The notes: generated by a model not told the origin, from the letters alone. Counted from the first letter of the stretch, positions 38,557 to 51,114 are shown. The stretch is 64,000 bases of DNA from Cichorium intybus (GCA_023525715.1 CM042012.1:114041798-114105797); one strand, 5' to 3'. Numbers and translations are program-made.

Positions 38557-38711
38557 TAGATAGAGCTGATGTCATGACTAAATACTTCAAACAGTGGTTA
38601 CGGAAGAGATGGAATTAAAAATATTCTCAAAAGGACCGGCTCCAATAGATAGAGCTGATGTCATGACTAAATACTTCAACCAGTGGTTACGGAAGAGATG
38701 GAATTAAAAAT
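38557..38711 (+). repeat. Duplicated 66-base segment, Copia-like
   Basis: TAGATAGAGCTGATGTCATG...GGAATTAAAAATA occurs twice, 89 bases apart, with one or two changes. The frame (DRADVMTKYFKQWL) resembles the extreme C-terminus of Copia pol, where (L)ADxxTK is conserved. It may be a small relic; nothing else of that element is seen. Confidence 0.5.
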
Positions 38712-39422
38712 ACTTCATAAGCTAATTGTGAAGGATTGCAAAGAGGGTCAAGAACACACAGAGACGCCTCGGTGAGTCATTTAGTCTTCTTTCACTATCG
38801 GTACTTCTTCCTGTGACGCCCTAATCTATTCCGTTCTATCATTGCATTTGTTTATTTTTTCTTTATCTTCTTTTATGAAATTAGGCTTTTTTGGTTGTAT
38901 TTGTTAGTTCTTTTTTCAATTAGGTACCATGAAATTGCAATCGGCGACAGGTAATAACTTATTTGAACACTATAGTGGAGGTTTGTGGATTTCGTTTGGA
39001 ATCTTGGAGTGAAAGAGTTTTATTGTGTGTTTTTGTATCTTATTCTCGCATCCCTATTTTCCTGAAACCAGAGTTGACCAGGCATTGCATATTCGTCTAT
39101 TACGTTAGCTGAATTATTGAAAATTTTAGTGTTTTTTGTTTGTTTGAAAATTGTTTTGATTAAATTTGCTAGGTATCAGAGCTCCTAGGAAAACTACAAC
39201 TCTCGTTGTATGTATTTTGATAACTAAAATTGGGGTTTCAGATTCGTTTTAACTATATCTCATACATATCTGTTAAGAGGTTGTCGTCGATGGATATAGA
39301 AACGGCATCAGGAGGATTTCCAAATATCAACACATCCAATTGAGAAATAATCAGATTAAATGTGGAGGGCATACACGTGTAACTGTGTATGGAGGAACAA
39401 TCGTCAATTGTCCCAAACCTAG

Positions 39423-42400
39423 GTGAAGGGCTTATTAGATCCTGAATTGTTTACTACTCTCTCAGCATTTTTAGGTATGCTTTTCATGTTTTTTTACTTG
39501 AAAATATTAAGTTCAAGATTGATGTACCACTTGTTTGTTTATTGCTTGAAAGAAGAAAGACATGTTTATTTTACAGAGGATGTGTCTTTTGGTTGGTTTA
39601 ATTCCTTAAATAATGTGCCAAATGTTTCAGATGAATGGGTTATGGATTTTGAGCTTCTTGACCGTGTCTTTAAAACGCCTATCACTACAGTCAAAAGTAT
39701 CCCTCACAGTTGCCGTTTAGCTTTCTCGCAGGCTTTTAAATCAGCAATTTACAAAGTGATTGCCCAGCCCAACTCTGTTGATGCATGGGTTAGGTTGTTA
39801 CTTCTACCACGTTGCACACTGCAGGTGTTTAGGCCCAAGAACAGACAAGAAACCAGATCGGGGAACAGAAACTACATACAACAAAGTTGCATCTTGAAGT
39901 CCTTGGCCACATTGGGGAAAGACAACGGTGTCCCCACCCTTTTAAAAAACATTTTCGATAACTCCGGGGGTGGGCACATGAGCCAGGGGGGACAACACAC
40001 GGGATAAGACAACGGCTAAAACCAACATTAGATAATGTCTCCGTAAAGTTGCAGATGGTCATTTTACTGCCGCAGTTAAAGTTTTATGCTCCTTTGGTGT
40101 TGCGCCTTACAATGGTGATACCATTAAAGCCTTAGAGGATAAGCATCCTCTGAAACCACCCCCTTCTATGCCGGGCACCTTTTACACTGACCCTCCCCTT
40201 GTAGCCGATTTCGATTTTGTTCTTGGTTGCATTAAATCCTTTCCTAAAAGGACTTCTTGTGGTAGAGATGGCTTGAGGGCCCAACATATTTTAGATGCCC
40301 TATGCGGAGAGGGTTTCGCCACAGATCTATTACGGGCCATCACCACAGTTGTTAATTTATGGTTAGGGGGAAAATGTCCGTCTGTTTTGGCAGAGTTTGT
40401 TGCTTCTGCACCTCTCACGCCACTTATTAAACCAAACAACGGGATCCGGCCAATTGCAGTTGGTACTATATGGAGGCGGTTGGTTTCGAAGGTGGCTATG
40501 AAGGCTGTTGGAAAATGTATGGTTAAATACCTTAACGATTTTCAATTTGGGGTCGGCGTGTCAGGGGGTGCCGAGGCTGTTTTGCATTGTGCCAATCGGG
40601 TGTTGTCTAAACACAAGAATAATGGGTCCCTTACCCTGCTTGCAGTAGATTTCTTGAATGCTTTTAACAGGGTGGATAGATCCGTCTTAATACGCGAGGT
40701 TAGAAGGATGTGCCCTTCTATATCCTTGTGGGTTGATTTCTTATATGGGAGGGCATCCAGGCTTTACATAGGTGACACCCATATATGGTCCACCACTGGG
40801 GTTCAACAAGGTGATCCATTGGGACCCCTTCTTTTTGCGCTTGTTTTACACCCTCTCGTGCATAAAATTCGAGATAATTGCAAGCTACTGCTACATGCTT
40901 GGTATTTAGATGATGGGACCGTTATTGGAGACACCGATGAAGTGGCGAGTGTGTTAAACATTATTCAGAAGTATGGTCCAGGTTTGGGTCTGGAGCTGAA
41001 TATTAAGAAAACTGAGATTTTTTGGCCCTCTTGTGACGGTAGGAAACAACGTGACGGATGTTTCCCAGCAGATATTGGTAGACCTTCTTTGGGAGTAAAG
41101 CTCCTTGGGGGGGCTGTTAGCAGAGACGCTGGCTTCATTAGTGGGCTCGCCTTGAGGAGAGCTGTCAAGGCTGTTGATTTGATGGGCCTTCTTCCCCAGC
41201 TTTGTGACCCGCAGAGTGAGCTCCTTTTGTTACGTTCTTGTATGGGAATTGCTAAACTTTTCTTTGGTTTAAGAACTTGCCAACCAGTGCACATGGAGGA
41301 GGCGGCTTTGTTTTTTGATAAAGGGTTGCGTGGTTCCATCGAAGACATTGTGGTTTGTGGTGGCCCTTACTTTGGAGACTTCCAGTGGCGTTTGGTTTCC
41401 TTACCAATACGTTTTGGTGGTTTGGGTTTGTACTCGGCTACTGAGGCTTCCTCGTACGCTTTTGTAGCATCGAGGGCCCAATCTTGGGCCTTACAAGACC
41501 ACATTTTGCGAAACAGTGACATATGTGGTATGGACATTGATTATTATTCAGCTTTGGATCGTCTGTGTGGCACAATTCCAGATTTTGACTGTAACGGTTT
41601 CACTAATAAGGACATCGCCCCCCCTAAACCCCAAAAAATATTGGCGAATGCTCTCTTTAGTAAGATCGTCAAGGATATGGAAGACGACTTTCCCACGACG
41701 TTCAGCTAGAAAGCCGTATTGGAGTGTCTTCGAGCTCCTCATGCACATGATTTTTTGCTAGCTATCCCCATTGACGGCCTCGGTCTACATATGTCCCCTG
41801 TGCAATATCGCACTATTCTACGGTACCGGCTTATGATTCCTCTTTTTCCGAGCGACGAGATATGTCCGGTTTGTCGCAACGCGTGCTTGGACTCTTTTGG
41901 GGATCATGTTGTTCATTGTCGTGAGCTCCCAGGTTTCAAATACCGTCATGATATGGTTAGGGATGTTCTTTTTGACGTCTGCCGACGTGCTGGGATTTCG
42001 GTACGTAAAGAAGCTCCTGTTAACTTTCTGACTGACCCTTCAGACGGGAGATCTACTCTTAGGCCTGCTGACATTTTAGTCTTCGGATGGATGGGAGGTA
42101 AGCATGCATGTGTTGACCTTACCGGGGTTTCTCCTCTTGTGAACTTGAGGAGTGGAGGTTTCACAGGGAGGCAAGCGGCTTTGAAAGCAGCTGCATGCAA
42201 AGTGGATAAACACGATAAGGCATGTCGTGAAAATCAACATGTGTTTATCCCTTTCGCTTTTGATACCTTTGGTTTTCTCGCACCTGATGCCGTGGAACTA
42301 CTCAACAGAGTTCAGCGGGTTATGCATAGTACCATCATGTCCCTTAGATCTTTGGATTTTGTTTTTAAGCGTATCAGCTTTGAAATTCAAAAAGGGCTAG

Positions 42401-42441
42401 CGGCGCAGCTTGTTGCCCGTTTGCCCAACGTCTCTATGTAA
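39423..42441 (+). pseudogene. Reverse transcriptase with zinc motif and possible restriction-like nuclease domain
   Basis: An N-terminal part (39423-40007; ITTVKSIPHSCRLAFSQAFK, LPRCTLQVFRPKN) leads into the main frame at 40036-42441. RT motifs: LTPLIKPNNGIRPIAVGT, LAVDFLNAFNRVD (first catalytic Asp), GVQQGDPLGPLLFALVLHP, AWYLDDGT (YLDD at 40913-40924) and LELNIKKTEIFWP. After the thumb-like region comes CPVCRNACLDSFGDHVVHC (41863-41919), then RPADILVFGW and ACVDLTGVSP, spaced like the D and DxT parts of a PD-(D/E)XK fold. This order is that of non-LTR elements with a restriction-like endonuclease, though the clade is unclear and no APE endonuclease or gag is present. Breaks: a frame change between about 39960 and 40015, TAA at 40033 and TAG at 41707. 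I recall close relatives in Asteraceae; that is memory, not a search. Confidence 0.8.
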
Positions 42442-43263
42442 TATGTTTTTAATTGTAATAAATAAGTATGCTTTTTATTTGAACTGAAATTCAATATTTA
42501 TGATGTAGGGTAATTGAGCAGGATTAGATGCTAGCATTACAACAATCTTGGAAGTTTTTGGGATATATCTTGGTTTTTCATTGTAAGAAACCCAAATAAG
42601 TATTTTAAAAAACTTTATTTTTTGGTTTTTTACCATTACTAAGTATAACTATTGATGTTTTATCTTTTACTCGTACTATTATTTTTTATAGAAATATAAT
42701 GAAGATGTCATGTATGGTCAAATTTAACTCATATATATCAAAATATCATGACTAATGCTATGGATTTTTTTAACCATAAACATAATATATAGCTTCCATG
42801 TGGTGTGAACGCCAGGAGTGCATAAACCATACCATCCTTTGTCACCTTTGATCATACGGTGATCTACTTCTAGGAGTAACAGTAAGACGCAAATCAACCA
42901 CAAACCAATCAACACTTTTTTTACAGAAAAGGTTTAACTAGAATACACTTCAATGACCCTAAACACAAAAAAGAAATAGGAATGGTTCTGTACACGATAG
43001 TTAAAACACCAAATGGTGAGTTGTATATAGATATATGTTTGGACATATCTGTAATTACAATTTTGTCTTGCTTTTTAAAAGGTCCTTATTTTCAGCTTTA
43101 TATTATCTTGTTTGCTTATATAATGCGAGATCTCGAGAAGCTACAAAGTTAATATAAATTCTTTAATTCTATTACAATTAGTATTGATGAGTTTGATATT
43201 TTTGTTTCAAATACCAGGATCACCTTCACAGGCCGTGATTATCACGGCCTCAAAACGTACCTA

Positions 43264-43264
<1 letters not shown>
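42442..43264. other. No recognised gene
   Basis: AT-rich 3' flank of the reverse transcriptase. AATAAATAAG at about 42458 might serve as its poly(A) signal. No clear poly(A) tail marks an element end. Confidence 0.4.

Positions 43265-43332
<68 letters not shown>
43265..43332. repeat. (TA)n microsatellite 5
   Basis: About 68 bases of TA on the left of the inverted-repeat element. Confidence 0.98.
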
Positions 43333-43335
<3 letters not shown>

Positions 43336-43919
43336 AGAGGTTAAAATGAGAAGGATTAAAAGGTTGAGAATGTAAGAATGATTCTGGACCAATCATTTAA
43401 TAGGGATATTATAGTAATTTAACAATATGTCTAATTAATTAAAAATCCTAGATAATTATGTTTTCCTATAATCAGGGGATTTAATTATTAACTTTCCATG
43501 ATAATATAGATTATGATTTCAGTTACCAAAAAATGAATTAAATATGTTTTATTTATTTATTTTTATTAGTAGATTTGTATGATTTAATTCGTAAATGAAT
43601 AAAACATAATACAATTTTACAATTTTATTGGGCTCATTTTTTAACTAAATTTTTATAGTGACAAAAAATAGAAATATAATTTACCGGAATATTTATTCTT
43701 TAACCAGAATATTTATAATCATATATGAATAAAACATATTTTTAATCATATATGTATTCAGTTGTAATCATAAATGAATAAAACACAGTTTTAAGATTAA
43801 AATTACAATACAATTCTAATCATAAATGAATAAAACACAGTTTATACCACAAACAATAATTAAAATACAATAGTTATTTATTACCCTATAATCACAAATA
43901 AATAAATCATTTCATATGA

Positions 43920-45054
43920 AAAAAAGTCATAAAATCCATCCCGAGGTCAGCACAGCACTTTTTTTGAATGAATCGATGCCCTTTTTTCTTATTGCTACCA
44001 TCATACACAAAAATAAATAGTGGGCACCCGTGATCATTGTTATTCTTGGATTCACGCCTGCAAAATCAAGACTAATGATTAGAAACTATTATAATTATTA
44101 TAATCGTTGATGATTAACAATAGAGTTTATATGTTCACGTTTTAATGATTAATTGAAAGTGGTTGTTACAGTGTTAATCATCAATGATTAGCACCGCTCA
44201 TCATTGATGATTATTGCAGTAGCTGTTATAGTTTTAGTTACAGTGTTAATCATTGATGATTAACACTATTCATCATCAATGATTAACACTGTAATTTATT
44301 AACATACAATCTTAAGTAAAATTACAACATTGCATTTATAACTAAAAATTTTAAAACTTTGAAACAGCAAACTATTTATAAACAAGCTTGTAAACATTAA
44401 TTAATTGAAACAACAAAACTTAAATTAAAACAATAGACGATAAAGAATAGTTAATGCTTAAATCTATAGTTGTAATCATGGAAAAGTAAAACATATATAG
44501 GCAAAGGAAACACAGAAGCAGCAAATTTTAACATGGATTAGAAAACATTTTCTTAAACAAAAAGTAAACACAACAAGTAAAATTAAAATTATAAAAATCA
44601 CATAATCATCGATTTACCTTGTGGGTGGAGAGTTCCATATACAAAGTCACCATGAGGAGAGCAACACGAGATAATGACACCATCAATTCGGTGATTGGCT
44701 CCTCATTTTTCCAGAATGGCCACCAAATTCTTTTGATTTTCATGTTTATCGTTCAAATTTTCAATATCAAAAGCCAAAAATTAGGATATTGAACATACGT
44801 ATAATCAACCCTAAAAATAATTGATGCCTCCTAGCGTTGATGCCCTTGGTCGTCGCCGAAGCTATCCATGGCTTGGTTCTAGCTTGAATATGCGTAATAA
44901 TCATGATGTTGATGATCAAATCAGATGGCAAGAGAAATAAAAGAAATTGTTGGAAGCGACGATAAAGACGACGAGAGGACAGCGGCGTGGCGATGGCATG
45001 TGATCTCCGGCGACGGCAGAAGATATGCGTAGGACCAGAGATGGGAGATCGCAC
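43920..45054 (-). pseudogene. Exon-like sequence inside the TA-flanked element
   Basis: On the minus strand, 45054-44620 looks like a leader plus first exon: AAACCCTAG, GC-rich GCCGTCGCCGG sequence, ATGGATAGCTTCGGCGACG at about 44870, then NHRIDGVIISCCSPHGDFVY and GTLHP before CAAG|GTAAAT near 44617. A second stretch, 44057-43920, follows an AG acceptor and reads DHGCPLFIFVYDGSNKKKGH in one frame. Stops interrupt the first piece. The parent gene is unknown; capture by the element is inference. Confidence 0.35.
44160..44294. repeat. Tandem hairpins built on TGTTAATCAT(C/T)(A/G)ATGATTA
   Basis: A perfect 23-base inverted repeat (44238-44260 with 44272-44294, 11-base loop) lies beside a weaker one at 44165-44215, made of the same TTACAGTGTTAATCAT unit. 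Confidence 0.85.
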
Positions 45055-45301
45055 TAGGGTTTAATAAGAGAGAGAGATCGGGATTGACGGGATTTGCATA
45101 TATTTAGCTGATCTTGTGGAAATCAGAATAAATAAAATCTCCATAATACCCTTATTTCCATTTAAAAAGTTCTAATTTTGTCACATAAGTTCTACAATTT
45201 ACATAATTGGCCCGTTAATATTAGCCTTTGATCTTAATATTTGGAGAGCCCAGATTTACTCTCACTTTCTCAACCTTTTTACTCTCCTTATTTTATCCTA
45301 C

Positions 45302-45306
<5 letters not shown>

Positions 45307-45365
<59 letters not shown>
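45307..45365. repeat. (TA)n microsatellite 6
   Basis: About 59 bases of TA on the right of the inverted-repeat element. Confidence 0.98.
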
Positions 45366-45368
<3 letters not shown>

Positions 45369-46218
45369 ATCTGAGCATCAAAGTTAGACTTGATTTTCTT
45401 TTAGGGTGACTCCCCCTTATTAAATGCATATCTCCAAAATAAGCGAAAATGATTTAATATATTAATTTAGTTTTTCATTTTATTAACTAATGTTTTTTAT
45501 AAAATACATTATTGAACTTTTTTTTTTATACGTCAAGTCCTTTTGATATGCTACTTCAATTAACCTTTCATAATGTGTTTTAATAAGGTAGCGTTGTTCT
45601 GGATTTGTACATATTTAGTCCCTAATAAGATTTGTCTTTACAATTCCGTTAATTTGAATATACATTTTTTATACGTCTCTAATACTTATATTTATATACG
45701 TTTTTTATATATTTTTTACATACGTATTTTATATATGCATTTATATGTTTTTATATACATTTTTAAATACTTTTATTATATATGTTTTTCAATATATTTT
45801 TTATATACGTTTTTTATATATGTATTATGTTTTTTATATACATTTTTATATATTCTTAAATATATTTTTTTCTATGTGGTTTTTATAAATGTATTTTATA
45901 CATATATACGTTTTTTATATATGTTTTTGAATATGTTTTCAAATATATTTTTCCTATATATTTTTATATACGTATTTTGAAATATATGACGAGAAAACGG
46001 CTACTAATTTGTTTACACCTGTTAACCAACTCTTACAAATATAACTTATAACTACAAATTCACCAAAGTTCAAAGTGAAAGCATAAGTATATATGTTTTT
46101 ATATTTGTATTTGGAAACATATATTTCAAAACTATATATGTATAAAATACGTATATAAAAATATATAGAAAAAATGTAAGAAAAAATATATTTAAAAAAT
46201 GTATGTATAAAACGTAAA
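45366..46218. repeat. Low-complexity TATA(T)n-ACGTTTTTT region with an inverted repeat
   Basis: 45660-45990 is made of degenerate TATATACGTTTTTTATATATG units; the long ORFs over it (Tyr/Ile/Phe-rich) are artefacts. 45900-45990 and 46107-46212 are imperfect reverse complements around ATATTTCAAAA and TACGTATATAAAAATATATA, forming a third, small foldback next to the PR-1 pseudogene. Confidence 0.6.
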
Positions 46219-46363
46219 TATGTTGACTTTGCTTGAATGTATGCTTAGATATTGACCCTTTGCACAAGCCAAATAGTCATTAAAGTATTACATAACATCC
46301 TAAAGTACCCTAATATGTGTCTCCTTCATCGAACATTGATTATTCACAAACGAAAGTACACTT

Positions 46364-46564
46364 TGTTAGCCTAATAAGGTTTTCTGGGTTTGGGTTTTAT
46401 TTAGCCCACTAGTTTTAGTTAGCCTATTATTAGCTCATTGTATTTAAGTGTTTGTTTCCTTGTATTTGCCTAAGAACTAATATTTCACAGATTATGTTTC
46501 TCTCTCAAAACCCTAGCCTCTATCATCTTCATCTTCTTTGAAACTTGATCTTTGATAATTAACA
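46364..46564 (+). repeat. 5' LTR of the young Copia
   Basis: 201 bases. Differs from the 3' LTR only at GGTTTTCTGGG versus GGTTTTATGGG. Confidence 0.97.
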
Positions 46565-46576
46565 TGGTATCAGAGC
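46565..46576 (+). promoter_or_regulatory. Primer binding site of the young Copia
   Basis: TGGTATCAGAGC, complementary to initiator tRNA-Met, with no gap after the LTR. Confidence 0.93.
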
Positions 46577-46928
46577 TCGATTGTTAAGGGGTTCTTGTAG
46601 CAGGCACGACGATGCGCGGATCGAACTTTTCTGCACTTTTGATATGATTTTCTGCTTCGTTTATGTGTTCCGATTGGTATTTTTGGCTTGATTTGGTCGA
46701 TTTCAAGAAGGTTATTTTTATTGTTAGTTTGTTTGTTCGAACGAGTTAGGTTTTCTGACTCGATTTTGAGGGGTTAATATTCTGGGTTGCTGCTGTTTTC
46801 TTGAGAAACTGATATTCTGGGTTGATTGTTTGATTTTGAGGGTTTTAATTGTTGCTGCTATTATTGGCTTGTTTGTTCATCTGCATAAGGACGATTTTGG
46901 AATATTTGCTTGACTGTTTGTTGATATT

Positions 46929-49900
46929 ATGGCTCCAAGAGATGACTCTCTTCAGTCCATTAGTACACAACTTGATGGTAAAAACTATGCGTATTGGAGT
47001 TATGTAATGAAGAATTTTTTACGGGGCAAGGCTATGTGGGGAATTGTTACAGGTATAAAAGGAAAACCAACAGATGACAAGGCTGCCAATTTTGCTATTT
47101 TATTGGAATCTTGGGAGACTGATAATTCCAAAATTATTACATGGATTAATAATTCTGTCATTCAGTCAATTGGCACCCAGTTGGCAAAGTATGACACAGC
47201 AAAAGAAGTTTGAGACCATTTGGAAAGGCTGTATACTCAATCTAATTTTGCAAAACAGTATCAACTAGAATTTGATATCCGAGCCCTCCAACAAAACAAT
47301 CTAAGTATTCAAGATTTTTATGCTTCTATGTCTGATTTGTGGGATCAATTAGCTCTCACTGAATCTGCAGATTTAAAGGCTTTCAAGCCTTACATTGCCA
47401 GAAGGGAAGAGCAGAGATTGGTCCAGTTTTTTATGGCATTAAGGTCAGATTTTGAAGGCTTACGTGGGACAATTCTTCATCGTACTCCTCTTCCCACGGT
47501 TGATTCAGTTGTTCATGAGTTGATTGCCGAGGAGACCCGTATCAAGTCCCAATCTGACAAAGGGTCTAAGGCAGTAGCCACTCCTACTGTCTTTGCTGTT
47601 CAACAACGACCACAGACTTCTAATCAGTATAAGCCGAAAGTTGCATTTGATGAGTGTGCCTTTTGTAAAAAGAAAAATCATTGGAAGTCTCAATGTCCAT
47701 TGCTGTTGGGGAAGGGAAATTATCAAAACCAAACAAGGCCATCTGGACAGTTTCAGCCTCCACAGTTCAACAGGCCCCCTGGACAGTTTCAACAATGTCC
47801 ACCATTTCGTCCCCCACAGTTCACTGCTGCTGCTACTGTACCTTCTAAAGAGAATGATTTGAATATGACACCACCATCAGCTTTGGATCCACAGGTTTTT
47901 GAGCAATTTCGACAGTTCATTGCTTCCAATCCTACTGCCATGTCAACATCTATGTCTCACACAGGTCTATCAGCTTCTAGCCCTTCAGGTATTCCTTCAT
48001 CCTTATGGATATTGGATTCTGGTGCATCTCATCATATGTCACCACATTTGTCATCCTTTTCTTCGTTATCAGCTAGTTCTCATGTTTCCGTCATGTCAGC
48101 TAGTGCTACACCTATGCCAGTAGAGGGTATTGGTCCTGTTGTTACTCCTCATATCTCTCTCACTAATGTCTATTATATTCCTACACTTGCTTTGAATCTT
48201 GTTTCGGTCAGTCAGTTGTGTAAATCTGGTTATTGGGTCTTCTTTTCTGATTCCCTTTGTTGTGTACAGGACCCACAGTCTCGGAGGGTGACTGGGATCG
48301 GCCGTAAACTTGGGGAGCTTTATGTTTTGGAGCAGCTCCAAGTTTCTGATATTGCGGCCTCTAGTGTTGATTTGTCGTCTTTTCGTTTAAGTCATTCGTC
48401 TTTAAATTTTTATCTTTGGCACTCTCGTTTGGGTCATGTTTCAGCTTCACGTTTACAGTTTTTATCCTCTACTGGTGTGTTAGGTCGTTTGAACAATGTT
48501 GACATTTCTGATTGTTGTGGTTGTAAACTGGCAAAGTTCTCTGCCTTACCTTTTAATAATAGTGTCACTCGCTCGTTTGCTCCTTTTGATCTTGTGCATT
48601 CTGATGTGTGGGGTCCTTCCCCAATAACCTCCAAAGGAGGATCGCCTTATTATGTTTCATTCATTGATGATTATACTCGTTATACATGGGTTTATCTTAT
48701 GAAGCGCAGGTCAGATTTCTTTGTCATTTATAGCAATTTCAGAGCTCTTGTGAAGACCCAACACTCTGCTGTCATAAAATGCTTCCGGTGTGATTTAGGA
48801 GGGGAATATACTTCTAATGATTTTACTCAGTTACTAGCATCTGATGGGACTGTTCACCAATCATCATGTACTGATACTCCTCAACAGAATGGTATAGCAG
48901 AACGGAAACATCGACACCTTGTAGAAACGGCACGGTCTTTGTTATTATCTTCTGATGTTCCTAGTGTCTTTTGGGGAGAAGCTATCCTTACTGCTGCCTA
49001 TGTGATTAATCGCATCCCTACTCGCCACAACTCTGGAATGTCTCCTTATGAAAAGTTGTATGGTCAATTACCTGATTATTCATCTTTACGGGTATTTGGG
49101 TGCACCTGCTTTGTCTTACGACCTCATGTAGAACGAAACAAGTTGTCTCCAAAGTCGGCCCTTTGTGTATTCTTGGGATATGGTATTGGTCAGAAAGGAT
49201 ATCGGTGTTATGACCCGGCGAGTCAGAAATTGTATGTCTCTCGACATGTTACCTTTTTGGAGCACATTCCTTACTATGCTATTCCTGTACAGTCTCACAA
49301 CATAACTCGGTCAGAACTTCAAAATATTGATCCTTTTACCATTGATAGTGATGACACTACATCTAGTGCCCCAGTTGATGATGCTTCCATAGCTCCAGAC
49401 AACCCTCCTGCTCAGTCTGTAACTGCTCCCACTCCTGCTGCCACTCAAGAAAATCATCCACCACCATCGAGACCTGTACGTACTCATAAGACTACTAAAC
49501 TGCCAGATTTTGTATATTCCTCTTACTCTCCAGCTTTTGCATCTTTTATTGCAAATATACATCGGCTTTCTGAACCGGAGTCTTACAAAGAAGCTGTTTC
49601 TGATCCTCGTTGGCAGAATGCTATGGCGGAAGAGCTTACGGCTCTTTATCAGACTCATACGTGGGATCTGGTACAGCTTCCTCATGGAAAACGTACGATT
49701 GGTTGTCGTTGGGTGTATAAGATCAAAACCAAGTCCGATGGCTCAATTGAAAGATATAAGGCAAGGTTGGTTGCCAAAGGATACTCGCAGCAATATGGTA
49801 TGGATTATGAGGAGACTTTTGCCCCAGTGGCAAAAATGACTACTGTCCGCACTCTGATCGCAGTTTCCTCTATTCGTCAATGGAAGATATTCCAAATGGA

Positions 49901-51101
49901 TGTCAAAAATGCATTCTTGAACGGTGAACTTCATGAGGAAGTTTACATGTCTCCTCCTCCAGGGATTGCTCACCAACCAGGTGAAGTTTGTCGGCTTAGG
50001 AAAGCCTTGTATGGTCTCAAACAAGCCCCTCGTGCTTGGTTTGAGAAATTCTCTACTGTGATTACTTCTCTCGGTTTTACTCCTAGTAATCATGATTCAG
50101 CGTTATTCGTTAGATGCACGAATGCAGGTCAGATTCTCCTATCCTTATATGTTGATGACATGATTATTACCGGTGATGATCATGATGGTATAGAATCTTT
50201 GAAACGTGATTTGGCTTACCGTTTTGCTATGAAAGACTTGGGATTGCTACGTTATTTCTTAGGAATTGAAGTTGCACAATCTTCAAAAGGTTATCTTTTA
50301 TCTCAGACAAAGTATATCTCTGAACTATTTGAACGTGCTCGACTCTCTGACAATAGGACAGTTGATACTCCCCTGGAGACTAATGCCAGGTATTCTCCAA
50401 CAGATGGTGTCCCATTGTCAGATCCAAGCCTATATCGAACTATTGTGGGAAGTCTGGTTTATCTTACTGTTACTCGACCAGACATATCTCATGCAGTTCA
50501 TGTGGTTAGCCAGTTTGTTACCGCTCCTTCTACTGTTCATTGGGGAGCTGTTCTTCGTATCTTGAGATATCTTCGGGGCACTCAATTCCAAACCCTTGTG
50601 TTTCCTTCCACGTCCTCACTCAAGTTGTGTGCCTATAGCGATGCTGATTGGGATAGCGATCCTCATGATCGAAAATCCACCACTGGTTTTTGCATCTTTC
50701 TTGGAGACTCATTGATTTCATGGAAGAGTAAGAAACAATATGTTGTCTCTCGGTCCTCTACTGAAGCTGAGTATCGAGCTATGGCTGTCACCACTTGTGA
50801 GATTGTTTGGCTACGTTGGCTTCTTGGTGATATGGGAGTTGACGCTTCTCATCCTACTCCCTTGCACTATGACAACAACAGTGCAATACAGATTGCCAAG
50901 AATTCGGTTTTTCATGAACGAACAAAACATATAGAAATTGATTGTCATTTCACTCGTCATCATCTTCAACTTGGGACCATCACCTTGCCGCATGTTCCTT
51001 CAACCCTACAGATTGCTGATATGTTTACGAAGGCATTGTCTGGTTCTCGATTTCGTTTTTTGTGTGACAAACTCTCAATGCTTATAGCTGTCGCATTGTG
51101 A
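46929..51101 (+). pseudogene. Copia gag-pol polyprotein, one premature stop
   Basis: A single frame of about 1390 codons from ATG 46929 to TGA 51099-51101 has one internal TGA at 47211-47213, about residue 95, inside gag. Domains in order: gag (DGKNYAYWSYVMKNFL onward), CCHC knuckle CAFCKKKNHWKSQC (47655-47696), protease DSGA (48015), integrase zinc region (LWHSRLGHV ... CCGCKLAKF), integrase core (HSDVWGPSP, RCDLGGEYT, QQNGIAERKH), reverse transcriptase (KARLVAKGYSQ, MDVKNAFLNG, YVDD at 50148-50159), RNase H (YSDADWDSD, STEAEYRAMA, HYDNNSAIQ). All catalytic residues look intact. As it stands only a short N-terminal gag peptide would be made without readthrough or re-initiation. The single stop and single LTR difference agree on a recent insertion. 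Confidence 0.95.
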
Positions 51102-51114
51102 GTTTGAGAGGGGA

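Larger units (their letters stand above)
43333..45306. mobile_element. TA-flanked element with about 45-base inverted ends
   Basis: The left end GGGAGAGGTTAAAATGAGAAGG... and the reverse complement of the right end AGAGAGGTAGGATAAAATAAGG... align over about 45-50 bases, including a shared AAAAGGTTGAGAA core. Both ends abut (TA)n runs. No transposase is seen. The interior holds hairpins (44160-44294) and two exon-like stretches on the minus strand. It resembles, at larger size, the small elements at 4975 and 5420. Confidence 0.65.

Noticed and set aside
39173..39186. GGTATCAGAGCTCC, like a Copia primer site
   Set aside because: No LTR end in TG...CA was found before it and no gag after it; probably chance or a minor relic.
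45573..45980. 135-codon Tyr/Phe/Ile-rich frame
   Set aside because: Low-complexity TATA-based repeat; composition rather than coding.
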